Shown here piece after piece: positions 1 to 8,427 of a DNA stretch of 64,000 nt. A model generated the notes under the pieces. The model was not told where the DNA came from, made no database searches, and saw only the letters and a program-made list of their open reading frames with translations. How positions within the stretch are numbered: the first letter of the stretch is position 1; every line of letters starts with the position of its first letter. This stretch comes from JAWLGJ01 sp041685145 (lineage in GTDB: Bacteria; Pseudomonadota; Alphaproteobacteria; Rhodospirillales; Magnetospirillaceae). The DNA is taken from assembly GCA_041685145.1 (NCBI GenBank), contig JAWLGJ010000009.1:1-64000 (forward strand). The letters are read 5' to 3'. Position numbers and translations under genes: made by a program.

Positions 1-144
1 GACGTTCGCACGGTCGGTAACGTAGGTCTTCGGGGCGGGTTCGATCTGCTCTGCCCCAGTGACGGCGGGCGCAACCAGCGCAAGATAGAGAATAGTCAGG
101 ACAGCGGGGACGCTGCCGCGTTTCGCGTCTGTGAGGCGGATCAT
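1..144 (-). CDS. Exported protein, N-terminal 48 residues only (possible SH3-like domain protein)
   Basis: The gene runs off the left edge of the window, so only its first 48 codons are visible. It starts at an ATG preceded by a GGGAGA ribosome site. Residues 1-30 look like a signal peptide: a basic start, a hydrophobic stretch around residues 13-28, and an Ala-Pro-Ala-Val-Thr-Gly-Ala end. The mature part begins with EQIEP and reaches YVTDRANV, the wording commonly seen at the start of bacterial SH3-like domains (usually followed by RxGP). The SH3 reading is inference from eight residues. It lies downstream of the kinase gene on the same strand, about 80 bases away. Confidence 0.55.
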   Translation of the reverse strand, partial: MIRLTDAKRGSVPAVLTILYLALVAPAVTGAEQIEPAPKTYVTDRANV

Positions 145-226
145 GATGTCTCCCTGCCCAACGGCCTTGTCGAAAATCCCCCCAAGCCAAGGCGCATCGT
201 AACGCAGCGACGCAAGAGGATACACC

Positions 227-2458
227 CTATTCCATTTTCCACGTCCCCTTGGACACCTCCACGGGCGACGCTGCCGCGATCTTCGCCTGCGAGGCAGAGG
301 AATCCACCTTGCCACACAACAGGGCGGCGTAGGCGCTGAGCAGGGCGGCCGTCGCGGCGCGGTCCTCGTCCAGCAGTTCGATCCGGAACCGCGAGACGCC
401 CGCTGCGCGGAGAGGCGCCAGGACGGCCAGGGCGGACTGGGCCTCGCTGGCAAACAGCGTGGAGCGACACCCTACGCCGGGGCGCAGGTGCAGGACCTGC
501 CCGCGGTCGCCGCGAAGGGCCGCCAAATCCTCGTCGCCGGCGCTGGCCAGCGCCAGGCCGCTTTCGTCGGCGTGCCGCGCCACCAGATCGATGGCGTCCT
601 GGACCACCGTCTCGATGTCCAGGCGCTCGACGCGGAGTTTCAGGCTCCCCGCCTCCAGCTTGGTGATGTCGAGGATGTCGTTGATGACATCCAGGAGATG
701 CCGGGCGGAGGCGAGGATGTCCTTGATGTAGCCGCGATAGCTTTGATGCCCCAGCGCCCCCAGGACCTCGCTGCCCATCAGATCGGCAAAGCCGATGATG
801 GCATTGAGGGGCGTGCGCAGTTCGTGCCCCATCACCGACAGGAACTCGGTCTTCACCTGGCTGGCGCGCTCGGCCTGCTCCTTGGTGCGGCGCAGGTCGT
901 CCTCGGCGACCAGCAGCGCCGCGACCTTGCGACGCAGGGCCTCGGTGCGCTCGGCGACCAGCCGTTCCAGGGTCTCGTTGGCCTCGTGCATGGCGGCCTC
1001 GGCGCGGCGGCGCTCGGTCACGTCCTGGACCAGCAGCAGGTCCGCCTCCAGCCCCGCCGGCCGCGCGATCTCGAACAGGCGCTCGCTCCCGGCCAGGTCG
1101 CGGATGGCGCAGTCCCCGCCCATGCGCACGCGAAGGAACGGCTGCAGGCCGCCGCACTCGTCCGCGAATTCGGCCATGGCGGCGTTTTCGGCCACCGGCC
1201 CGTCATCGCCCATGCGCAGCACGCCGACCCCCAGGAAATCGGTGACCGTTTGCAGCGTTTGCAGGCGTTCGTTCTCGGCCCGCACCTGCATCCGCTCGCG
1301 CAGCAGGTGCAGCTTCTCCCGCGCCTCGTCCTGAAGCGCCTGGCGCGAGGCCACCACCTCGTCGGACAGCCTTTGGAACTGCTGCTCCAGACCGCGCAGT
1401 TCGTCGCCGCCCGCCACCTCGGCGGGATCGACGCCGAAGGTCTGCCGCGTGAAGTGGCCGATGCGGTCGTTCAGCGCGCGAATGCGATTGGAAAGCAGCA
1501 GCAGGACGAAGAGAAAGAAGCCGATCAGCGCCACCGCCAGCACCGTGCGCTGGCCGCGCTCGATATCGATGACCGGATTCATGAGGCGGAGCAGTTCGCT
1601 GCGGGGCACCAGGGTGGCGAAGCTCAATTTCACTTCGGCGGCGCCATAGTCGAAAAACGCCTTGTCGACGGTCAGGAACTCCCTCTCGACCGCCGACAGG
1701 GTATGGCGGGTGGGCAGCCGTTCCTGGTCGCTGCTGGCCATCACCACCGGCGGCTCGCCGTGGATCAGCGCCACGATGTGCTCGTCGTCGAAATAAAGGC
1801 CCTGCGCCTGCAACAGGAAACGGTCGTCGATGGGCGACGCCGCCATGATCCGCCCCAGCCTGCCACCCTGTGCGTCCGAAACCACGTCCGAGGACAAAAG
1901 GTACGGAACGCCATAGATTTCGGTCAGCAAGGGCTGGCGTTCGGTCATTTTCAACAGGCGCCCGCGGCCCCGCTCCACCAACAACCCGGGAATGGCCAGG
2001 GAGCGCGTGCGATAGACACTCCTCACGCGGTCATGCGCGTCCATCACCAGCAGGAATCCCGGTTCGGGAAACTGCCGCATGACCGCCCGCGGCGGCAGCC
2101 AGCGGGGCAGACTGTCGACGACGGTGACGTCGGGCACCTTGGCATCGGCATCGGTCCAGGTGGCATCGCCGTCCCGGCGGGCGTGAAGATGGCTCTGCGC
2201 CGCCGCGGTCGCCGCCAGGATGCGGACCAGATTGGAGTGCGAGCGCACCGTCTCGTCGAAGCGCAGGCGGTCGCTGCGGGCGTGCTCCTGGAGGCGCTGG
2301 CTGAACTCCTGCTCGACCAGGCGGTGCAACTCGCGGCCCTGATAGGCGTCCAACGCCAGCCAGATCACCAGGCCCAGCAGGAAACTGCCGGCGACGAAGC
2401 GCACCACCAGCGGCAGGCGGCACATCAGACGGAGCGGGCGTTGGGATCCCTCCGACAC
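227..2458 (-). CDS. Membrane histidine kinase lacking its ATPase domain, with a C-terminal tail like U32 peptidases
   Basis: This 743-residue protein has two membrane helices (about 18-38 and 305-323) around a periplasmic sensor of roughly 265 residues. A HAMP-like linker, a short PAS-like region (about 400-480), a coiled coil (about 485-535) and a HisKA domain follow, with the phosphoacceptor in GHELRTP (His545). A normal kinase would then have an HATPase domain with N and G boxes. Here the sequence passes at about residues 630-660 into GVGCRSTLF, QSALAVL and FRIELLDED, which I recognise as the end of U32-family peptidase-like proteins. It therefore cannot bind ATP by the usual domain. A GTG start with AGGG seven bases upstream lies 9 bases after the binding-protein gene, so the two are co-transcribed. 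It may be a real gene fusion, a decayed kinase or a mis-assembly; the frame is open throughout. Confidence 0.8.
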   Translation of the reverse strand: MSEGSQRPLRLMCRLPLVVRFVAGSFLLGLVIWLALDAYQGRELHRLVEQEFSQRLQEHARSDRLRFDETVRSHSNLVRILAATAAAQSHLHARRDGDATWTDADAKVPDVTVVDSLPRWLPPRAVMRQFPEPGFLLVMDAHDRVRSVYRTRSLAIPGLLVERGRGRLLKMTERQPLLTEIYGVPYLLSSDVVSDAQGGRLGRIMAASPIDDRFLLQAQGLYFDDEHIVALIHGEPPVVMASSDQERLPTRHTLSAVEREFLTVDKAFFDYGAAEVKLSFATLVPRSELLRLMNPVIDIERGQRTVLAVALIGFFLFVLLLLSNRIRALNDRIGHFTRQTFGVDPAEVAGGDELRGLEQQFQRLSDEVVASRQALQDEAREKLHLLRERMQVRAENERLQTLQTVTDFLGVGVLRMGDDGPVAENAAMAEFADECGGLQPFLRVRMGGDCAIRDLAGSERLFEIARPAGLEADLLLVQDVTERRRAEAAMHEANETLERLVAERTEALRRKVAALLVAEDDLRRTKEQAERASQVKTEFLSVMGHELRTPLNAIIGFADLMGSEVLGALGHQSYRGYIKDILASARHLLDVINDILDITKLEAGSLKLRVERLDIETVVQDAIDLVARHADESGLALASAGDEDLAALRGDRGQVLHLRPGVGCRSTLFASEAQSALAVLAPLRAAGVSRFRIELLDEDRAATAALLSAYAALLCGKVDSSASQAKIAAASPVEVSKGTWKME

Positions 2459-2467
2459 GCCGCGACC

Positions 2468-3490
2468 CTATCCGGGCTCACCGACCAGTTCGTCGCCGTG
2501 AAACCGCCAGCCGTGCTGGCGAAGGCGCTGAACGGGAACAAAGCGGAACGTGGGGTCGATCTCGCCGGCGCGGGCGACGAGTCGACCGGCCAGTTCCTCG
2601 GCCAAAGGATTGTGCGCCGGACCCGGCGCCCATGTGGTGATGTTGAAGACCCGGTAGAGGGGATACCGCCCCGCCGCCAGCGCCGCGTCGTCACGGGGGT
2701 CGACGCCGTCCAGGCTGATGGGCTTCACCGCGCCCTCCTCGCCAAGACGCCCGATGTGCCACAGAGTCTCGTAGCCGATGGCCTCGGGGCTGCGCGCCAC
2801 CTCGGTGACCATGTCGACGATGGCGCCGACCTCGGCGAGGTCATGGCGGAACAGGTTCTCGTTATCGAGGATGAGGCGCCAGTGCCCCGGCCGCACCTTG
2901 CAATGCAGGCGCGCCACCGCCCGCACCCGCACGTCGTCGTCGACGCCGCCCGGCAGGTCGGACCACCACACGACCGCGCCGTCATAGACACGCCGGACCT
3001 CGTCGAGGCTGATGTCACGGATGGGGTTGTCGGGGTGCACGATGAGCGCCAGCGCGCCGACACCGATGGTATGGTAGCGCAGCCCCGGCAGGCGGTCGAC
3101 GGCGCCCGGAGGGCAACAGAAGCCGCCCATGTCGGCGGCCTTGTCGGCCAGCGCCCCCGCCGACAGCCCGCAGGTGCCGTCGGAGATCGCCACCGTCAAA
3201 TCGCGCTCGCGCGCAAACTCGCGGATGAACGGCAGCAGGGCGGGGTAGAGTTGCTGGTCGAGGGTGATGGCTATGTCCACCGGCTCCGGCGGCACGATCG
3301 GCGCCTCGACCCAGTCCGACGGCATGTCGATGACCTGCGTCGGGTCGCTGAACGGCGGCCCACCCAGGGCCGGCGGGGGTGCCTGCGCCGCCGCGGGAAC
3401 AGTCAGCGCCAAGCCCGCCAGGAACATGGCGGCCGACCGCCGTGTCATTCGCTTCAGCCTTCGGACCACGGCGCCAGCGTGACCAGCCAT
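2468..3490 (-). CDS. PstS-like periplasmic substrate-binding protein
   Basis: This 340-residue exported protein has a basic start, a hydrophobic core around residues 20-35 and an AAAQA cleavage-like end. The mature part fits the PstS-like class of binding proteins, with the pattern GVGALALIVHPDNP followed by LDEVRRVYDG and a late SPEAIGYETLWHIG segment. The ligand cannot be named; phosphate or another oxyanion is typical of the class. The gene is followed within 9 bases by the histidine kinase, which suggests that this protein delivers a ligand signal to the kinase's periplasmic domain. An ATG at 3448 is an alternative start, but a good promoter ends about 30 bases before the ATG at 3490, which favours the longer form. 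Confidence 0.75.
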   Translation of the reverse strand: MAGHAGAVVRRLKRMTRRSAAMFLAGLALTVPAAAQAPPPALGGPPFSDPTQVIDMPSDWVEAPIVPPEPVDIAITLDQQLYPALLPFIREFARERDLTVAISDGTCGLSAGALADKAADMGGFCCPPGAVDRLPGLRYHTIGVGALALIVHPDNPIRDISLDEVRRVYDGAVVWWSDLPGGVDDDVRVRAVARLHCKVRPGHWRLILDNENLFRHDLAEVGAIVDMVTEVARSPEAIGYETLWHIGRLGEEGAVKPISLDGVDPRDDAALAAGRYPLYRVFNITTWAPGPAHNPLAEELAGRLVARAGEIDPTFRFVPVQRLRQHGWRFHGDELVGEPG

Positions 3491-3526
3491 GAATCGCCGA
3501 CCTTCTGCTTTTGGATATGGTCTATC

Positions 3527-3554
3527 GGTATAAGCCGGCGCCGCAGCCGGTCAA
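3527..3554 (-). promoter_or_regulatory. Sigma-70 type promoter for the binding-protein/kinase operon
   Basis: On the minus strand a TTGACC box (3549-3554) is separated by 16 bases from TATACC (3527-3532). Both are close to consensus, and the predicted start of transcription is about 30 bases before the ATG at 3490. This is a sequence match only. Confidence 0.5.
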
Positions 3555-3636
3555 GCGAAATAGCTTGCCGCCCGAGGGAAGGTTGGGTTGATTTTGAACA
3601 ACAACAGTGAAACGTGAGGTCCACCCGGCAAAAGCA

Positions 3637-4239
3637 CTACCAGCCGCCGCTTTCCAGCCAGTTTTCGATTTCCGGGATCTTGTCATTGCCCCAAAACGGC
3701 TCGTCGTCGACGACGAAAAACGGCGAGCCGAAGACCCCGCGCGCGAGGGCGGCGGCGGTCGCGTCCTTGAGGTGCTGCTTCCAGCGCGCGTCCTTCATCG
3801 CCTCCAGCACCTCGGCCGCCGGCAGGCCGAGATGCATGGCCTCGGCGGCCACCGCCTCGGGGCGGCTCATGTCGCGGCCTTCGCCGAAATAGGCGTGGAA
3901 CACCCGCGCCGCGAAGGCCTTGGCGAGTTCGGCGTCGCGCTCGGCGATGAAATAGAAGGCACGGCTGGGGGCCAGCGCGGCCATCGGAAAACCCTCGGGC
4001 AGCCGGAAGGGCACCCCCAGGCGCCGCGCCGTCCGCAGCCAGTCGTGCCGGGAATAGGCACCGCGCAGGGGCTGCTCCAGCAGCGGCCTCATGCCGGTTT
4101 CCTTGAACGCCGCCCCCAGCATGAACGGCCGCCAGACGACGTCGCGGCCGTGGCGCGCGGCGACGGCATCAATGCGCAGCGATCCCAGATAGCCGTACGG
4201 CGAGGCGAAATCGAAGAAGAAGTCGATGGCGGCGGGCAT
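3637..4239 (-). CDS. DsbA-family / 2-hydroxychromene-2-carboxylate isomerase-like protein
   Basis: This 200-residue thioredoxin-fold protein belongs to the kappa-class GST / HCCA isomerase branch of the DsbA family. It opens with IDFFFDFASPYGYLG, where the Ser-Pro-Tyr replaces the CXXC of true oxidoreductases, and carries GVFGSPFFVVDDEPFWG near the C-terminus, the cis-Pro region of the family. Such proteins use glutathione in isomerisation of aromatic breakdown products or act as general GST-like enzymes, and nothing nearby defines a substrate. The ATG at 4239 has GGGGAC upstream and gives the usual family length; the TTG seven codons earlier is less likely. Confidence 0.8.
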   Translation of the reverse strand: MPAAIDFFFDFASPYGYLGSLRIDAVAARHGRDVVWRPFMLGAAFKETGMRPLLEQPLRGAYSRHDWLRTARRLGVPFRLPEGFPMAALAPSRAFYFIAERDAELAKAFAARVFHAYFGEGRDMSRPEAVAAEAMHLGLPAAEVLEAMKDARWKQHLKDATAAALARGVFGSPFFVVDDEPFWGNDKIPEIENWLESGGW

Positions 4240-4275
4240 GGCGGCGTCCCCTGTCGGCAAGGTCGGGTCAGCAGC

Positions 4276-4956
4276 CTACCAGGGAATGGCCTCGCCATTG
4301 TAGGCATAGAAGCCGCCCGACCGCTCGGGGCCGGCGTCGGCGATGACCCGGCGCATCCCGCGCACACTCTCCTCGGCCTCGATCAGCGCCCCCGCGCCCC
4401 CCATGCCGGTCTTCACCCATCCCGGGTGCAGGGCCAGGACGACGACGGCGCGCTGGGCCAGGTCGATGGCGAGGCTGCGCACCACCATGTTGAGGGCGGT
4501 CTTGCTGGAGCGGTAGGCATAGACGCCGCCCGAGGTGTTGTCGGCGATGGAACCCATTTTCGACGACACGCAGGCGACGACGCCGCCGCCGTCGCGCTGC
4601 AGGTGGGGCAGAAAGGCCTCGACCACCTTGAGGGGGCCCACCGCGTTGACACGCAGCACGCGCAGCCATTCCTCGGCGTCGACGGCGCCCAGGCTCTGGC
4701 GCTGGCGGTCGCCGTAAACGCCGGCGTTGTTCACCAGCAGGTCCAGCGGTCGCCCCGACAGCCGCCGCGCCAGTTCCGAGGCCTCCTCCGGCTCGCCGAC
4801 GTCGAGGCGCTCGACATCGACGCCCATCGCCGCCAACTCGCCGGCCGCCTCCGGCGCGCGGCAGGTGGCGATGACCTCCCATCCCGCGTCGCGGTACTGG
4901 CGGACGAATTCGAGGCCGAGGCCCCGGTTGGCGCCGGTGACGAGGACGGTGGGCAT
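4276..4956 (-). CDS. Short-chain dehydrogenase/reductase
   Basis: This 226-residue classical SDR starts with VLVTGANRGLGLEF, the dinucleotide-binding glycine motif. It has NNAGVYG, a serine in VSSKMGS and an active-site YRSSK (Tyr-x-x-x-Lys). Members similar to CsgA-type or carbonyl-reductase SDRs share the late HPGWVKTGMGG segment. The substrate is unknown. The ATG follows a strong GGAAGGAG site placed between the guaB stop and this start, a gap of only 25 bases, so it is probably read through from guaB. Confidence 0.85.
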   Translation of the reverse strand: MPTVLVTGANRGLGLEFVRQYRDAGWEVIATCRAPEAAGELAAMGVDVERLDVGEPEEASELARRLSGRPLDLLVNNAGVYGDRQRQSLGAVDAEEWLRVLRVNAVGPLKVVEAFLPHLQRDGGGVVACVSSKMGSIADNTSGGVYAYRSSKTALNMVVRSLAIDLAQRAVVVLALHPGWVKTGMGGAGALIEAEESVRGMRRVIADAGPERSGGFYAYNGEAIPW

Positions 4957-4981
4957 GGCCGGCGGCTCTCCTTCCGTGACC

Positions 4982-6433
4982 CTACTGGCGGTAGTTGGGG
5001 GCCTCGCGGGTGATGGCAACGTCGTGAACGTGACTTTCGCGCAAACCGGCGTTGGTGATGCGGCGGAAACGGCAGTGGCGCTGCATCGCGGCGATGGTGG
5101 CGTTGCCGGTATAGCCCATGCCCGCGCGCAGCCCGCCGACAAGCTGGTGGATGACGTTCGTCACCGGCCCCTTGTACGGCACCTGCCCCTCGATTCCCTC
5201 GGGAACCAGCTTGAGGTTGTCCGACACCTCCTGCTGGAAATAGCGGTCGGCGGAGCCGCGCGCCATCGCTCCCAGCGAGCCCATGCCGCGATAGGCCTTG
5301 TAGGAACGCCCCTGATAGAGGAAGACCTCGCCGGGGCTTTCCTCGGTGCCGGCGAACAGGGAACCGATCATCACGCAGTCGGCGCCGGCGGCGATGGCCT
5401 TGGCGATGTCGCCGGAATACTTGATGCCGCCGTCGGCGATCACCGGGGTGTCGGTGCGCCGCGCCACCGCGACCACCTCCATGATGGCGGAAAGCTGCGG
5501 CACGCCGACGCCGGCGACCATGCGGGTGGTGCAGATGGTGCCGGGGCCGATGCCGATCTTCAGCGCGTCGGCGCCGGCGGCGATGAGTGCCTCGGCGGCC
5601 TCGGGCGTGGCGATGTTGCCGGCGATGACCTGGGCCCGGTCGGACAGCCGCTTGATCTCGGTGACCGTGGTCATGACGCCGCGCGAATGCCCGTGGGCGG
5701 TATCGACGACCACGGCGTCGGCCCCGGCGGCCAGCAGCGCCTCGGCGCGGGCGATGCCGTCGGGGCCCACCCCCGTCGCCCCCGCCACCCGCAGGCGCCC
5801 GTGCCCGTCCTTGCAGGCGTTGGGATAGGCCTGGGCCTTCTCGATGTCCTTGACGGTAACGAGGCCGATGCAGCGGTAGTCCTCGTCCACCACCAGCAGC
5901 TTCTCGATGCGGTGCTTGTGCAGCAGGCGGCGGGCTTCCTCCTGGTCGACCCCCTCGCGGACCGTCACCACTTCCTTGGTCATCAATTCGCTGATCGGCT
6001 GGCGCGGGTCGGAGGCGAAGCGGACGTCGCGGTTGGTGACGATGCCGGCCAGACGACCTCCCCGCTCCACCACCGGGATGCCGGAGATGCGGTGCTCGGC
6101 CATCAAAGCCAGGGCATCGGCCAAGGTCTGTTCGGGGCGGATGGTGACCGGATTGATGACCATACCGGATTCGAACTTCTTGACCTTGCGGACCTCGTCG
6201 GCCTGCGCGTCCACGGTCAGGTTCTTGTGCAGAACGCCGACGCCGCCGGCCTGCGCCAGAGCGATGGCGAGGCGGCTTTCCGTCACCGTGTCCATCGCCG
6301 CCGAGACAAGCGGGATGCCCAGTTCGATCTCCCGCGTCAGGCGCGTTCGGGTATCGGCGTCGGCGGGCAGGACGCTGGATTCGGCCGGAAGCAGGAGAAC
6401 GTCGTCAAAGGTCAGGGCTTCCTTGATTTCCAT
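4982..6433 (-). CDS. guaB: Inosine-5'-monophosphate dehydrogenase
   Basis: GuaB oxidises IMP to XMP with NAD, the committed step of guanine nucleotide synthesis in the cytoplasm. The 483-residue product starts MEIKEALTFDDVLLLP. It has two CBS domains around residues 90-205 and the catalytic-cysteine loop GIGPGTICTTR, followed by the IADGGIKYSGD phosphate-binding segment and the flap region GMGSLGAM. The ATG at 6433 is chosen because AGGAGA precedes it and because the likely promoter -10 box (6471-6476) overlaps the alternative start at 6472. The SDR gene follows closely. Confidence 0.97.
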   Translation of the reverse strand: MEIKEALTFDDVLLLPAESSVLPADADTRTRLTREIELGIPLVSAAMDTVTESRLAIALAQAGGVGVLHKNLTVDAQADEVRKVKKFESGMVINPVTIRPEQTLADALALMAEHRISGIPVVERGGRLAGIVTNRDVRFASDPRQPISELMTKEVVTVREGVDQEEARRLLHKHRIEKLLVVDEDYRCIGLVTVKDIEKAQAYPNACKDGHGRLRVAGATGVGPDGIARAEALLAAGADAVVVDTAHGHSRGVMTTVTEIKRLSDRAQVIAGNIATPEAAEALIAAGADALKIGIGPGTICTTRMVAGVGVPQLSAIMEVVAVARRTDTPVIADGGIKYSGDIAKAIAAGADCVMIGSLFAGTEESPGEVFLYQGRSYKAYRGMGSLGAMARGSADRYFQQEVSDNLKLVPEGIEGQVPYKGPVTNVIHQLVGGLRAGMGYTGNATIAAMQRHCRFRRITNAGLRESHVHDVAITREAPNYRQ

Positions 6434-6470
6434 GCCGTCTCCTGGGCTCGGGGCTGGGGAATGGCGGGAC

Positions 6471-6498
6471 ATATTACATACATCGCCGCGCGTGCCAA
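6471..6498 (-). promoter_or_regulatory. Promoter of guaB
   Basis: The minus strand shows TTGGCA (6493-6498), 16 bases, then TAATAT (6471-6476), giving a leader of about 30 bases before the ATG at 6433. It fits sigma-70 consensus well and settles the guaB start. Confidence 0.5.
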
Positions 6499-6620
6499 GC
6501 GGCGCGGATGGTGGCGCTCGCCATAATCTACGCCGTCCTCATGTATGACCAATATCAAGGACAAACAACCGCAATGATATTATTCTTCCGCGATCACGCT
6601 CATCGAACAGGAGAGGGGGA

Positions 6621-7115
6621 ATGAGGGGATTCACATTTGCCGGCGTCGCCGCCGGCGTCGCCCTGGCCGCGGCCGCCGCCGTCGCGGCGGAGCCCGTCAC
6701 CATCAACGGCTGCGTCATCGAGCCGGAAACCCAGTGCACCACCCGGGTTCTGGAAGGGGCCAACCTGAGCGGCGCCGACCTGAGTTGGAGCGACTTCGAC
6801 TCCGCGCGGCTGCACAACGCCAATATGCGCAATGTCAATTTCGAGGGGGCCATCATCCAGGTCGCCCTGATGCCCGGCGCCGATCTGCGCGGCGCCAATC
6901 TGCAACGGGCCTCGATGTTCGCGATCAACGCCACCGGCGCCGATTTCCGCGGCGCCGACCTGCGCGGCGCCAACCTCACCCGCGCCGTGCTCAAGGGCGC
7001 CAATCTGGAGGGCGCCAATATCGAGGGCACGCTGTTTATCGCCGCCCGGCTGGGCGGCGCCACCTGGGTCGACGGCCGCGTGTGCGCCGAGGACTCCATC
7101 GGCACCTGCCAATAA
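6621..7115 (+). CDS. Exported pentapeptide-repeat protein
   Basis: This 164-residue protein has an Ala-rich signal peptide (about residues 1-23) and a short Cys-containing segment. About fifteen A(D/N)LxG pentapeptides follow, such as ANLSG, ADLRG and ANLEG, between about residues 44 and 145. Pentapeptide repeats fold as a right-handed beta-helix. Roles vary from DNA mimicry to scaffolding, and an exported copy argues against gyrase protection. It ends with a Cys-bearing tail (VCAEDSIGTC) that may form a disulphide with the N-terminal cysteines. GGAGAGGGGGA precedes the ATG. It is transcribed divergently from guaB. Confidence 0.85.
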   Translation: MRGFTFAGVAAGVALAAAAAVAAEPVTINGCVIEPETQCTTRVLEGANLSGADLSWSDFDSARLHNANMRNVNFEGAIIQVALMPGADLRGANLQRASMFAINATGADFRGADLRGANLTRAVLKGANLEGANIEGTLFIAARLGGATWVDGRVCAEDSIGTCQ

Positions 7116-7247
7116 CCGCGCCCGGCGGGGCGGAGCGGGCGCCACCGCCCCCTCCGCCCGTCGGCCGCGCCATCCGCACGCCTTGTCAATCGCCGCCCCC
7201 GCCACACATTGCAGGGTTGATGCATGGATGCGGTGACGGGAGGCAGC

Positions 7248-7706
7248 ATGGCAAGCGCCGCGCGCACTACCTGGGTGCTGGTCGCCGACGGCGCCCGCGC
7301 CAATGTTTATGTCAACGCGGGACGCGGCACCGGCCTGGAGCCGGTGTTCGATTACGAGTTCGCCGCCCCCACCCGCAATCCCGACCGCAGGGCCGAATCC
7401 GACCGGCCCGGACGCTCCTTCGACCGCTTCGGCGAAGGGCGCCACGCGATGGAGCCGGCGGAGGACTGGCAGCACCACGCCAAGCGCCAGTTCGCCAAGA
7501 GCCTGGCCGAGGAGTTGGAACGCAACGCGCTGCAAAAGGCCTTCGACGACCTGGTGGTGGTGGCGCCGCCGGAATTCCTGGGCCTGCTGCGCGATGTGCT
7601 GGGCAAGAATGTCGAGCGGCACCTCAAGGCCGAAGTCGGCAAGGATCTCACCCATATCGGCCATAAACACCTGCCCGAGCATCTGTCGGACGTCGTGCCG
7701 ATGTGA
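7248..7706 (+). CDS. Host-attachment protein family (AtsE-like)
   Basis: This 152-residue soluble protein has the family pattern TTWVLVADGARANVY at the start, FAKSLAEELE in the middle, FDDLVVVAPPEFLGLLR, and a late segment ending KDLTHIGHKHLPEHL. The family was named for an Agrobacterium protein implicated in attachment to plant cells; its fold resembles the eRF1/Dom34 middle domain and its biochemical role is not known. GGGAGG before the ATG at 7248 selects this start over the one eight codons earlier. It converges on rlmE with a single base between the stops. Confidence 0.85.
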   Translation: MASAARTTWVLVADGARANVYVNAGRGTGLEPVFDYEFAAPTRNPDRRAESDRPGRSFDRFGEGRHAMEPAEDWQHHAKRQFAKSLAEELERNALQKAFDDLVVVAPPEFLGLLRDVLGKNVERHLKAEVGKDLTHIGHKHLPEHLSDVVPM

Positions 7707-7707
7707 C

Positions 7708-8427
7708 TCAGCGGCCGCGGAAGCCGGTCGCGACGACGTAGGTCTCGGCGGATTCGCTGCGGCTGGCCGCGGGCTTGGCGTGACGCACGGAGGCGAACAG
7801 GCGCTTCATCCGCGCCAGCAGCGCCGCCTCGGTGCCGCCCTGGAACACCTTGGCGATAAAGGCACCGCCGGGGGCGAGCACATCCTCGGCGAAATCCAGC
7901 GCCGCCTCGCAAAGGGCGACGATGCGCAGGTGATCGGTCTGCGGGTGGCCGGTGGCGGGCGCCGCCATGTCCGACAGCACCACGTCGGCCGGCCCGCCGA
8001 GAGCCTCGCGCAGCAACGCCGGCGCCTCCTCGGCCAGGAAGTCGTGCTGGAGGTGGACGGCGCCCGCCACTGGCGCCCATTCGTTGACGTCGATGCCGAC
8101 GACACGGCCGCCGCGCTCCTCGCCGGCCTTGACGCGCGCCACCGCCACCTGGGTCCAGCCGCCGGGGGCGGCGCCCAGATCGACCACCCGCAGCCCCGGG
8201 CGCAGGACGTGAAAGCGGTCGTCGAGCTGGATGAGCTTGAACGCCGCCCGCGAGCGGTAGCCCTGGCGCCGGGCCTCGACGACATAGGGATCGTTGAGCT
8301 GGCGGTGCAGCCAGCGGGTCGAGGACGGCTTGCGCCCCCGCGCCGTGCGCACCCGTTGCCCCAGCAGGCGCCCGCCGCCCGTGCCGCCGCCGCGCCCACC
8401 GGAGCGGCGGCCCCTGTCCCGGCTCAT
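7708..8427 (-). CDS. rlmE: 23S rRNA (uridine-2'-O)-methyltransferase
   Basis: RlmE/FtsJ methylates U2552 of 23S rRNA and helps late 50S assembly. The 239-residue product has a Gly/Arg-rich leader of about 30 residues, then YRSRAAFKL with the first catalytic lysine, the SAM motif VVDLGAAPGGWTQVA, the catalytic Asp in LSDMAAPATGH, and FIAKVFQGG with the second Lys. The K-D-K-E set of the family is recognisable. The ATG overlaps the ppx stop as ATGA, so the two genes are translationally coupled. Confidence 0.95.
   Translation of the reverse strand: MSRDRGRRSGGRGGGTGGGRLLGQRVRTARGRKPSSTRWLHRQLNDPYVVEARRQGYRSRAAFKLIQLDDRFHVLRPGLRVVDLGAAPGGWTQVAVARVKAGEERGGRVVGIDVNEWAPVAGAVHLQHDFLAEEAPALLREALGGPADVVLSDMAAPATGHPQTDHLRIVALCEAALDFAEDVLAPGGAFIAKVFQGGTEAALLARMKRLFASVRHAKPAASRSESAETYVVATGFRGR

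Noticed and set aside
488..3610. A 1040-codon open frame on the plus strand across the kinase and binding-protein genes
   Set aside because: It is antisense to two genes with clear domains; its translation is low-complexity (His, Gln, Ala, Arg) with no motif, as expected of opposite-strand frames in high-GC DNA.
6621..7115. Quinolone-resistance (Qnr-like) role for the pentapeptide protein
   Set aside because: The protein has a signal peptide, so it should not meet DNA gyrase in the cytoplasm.
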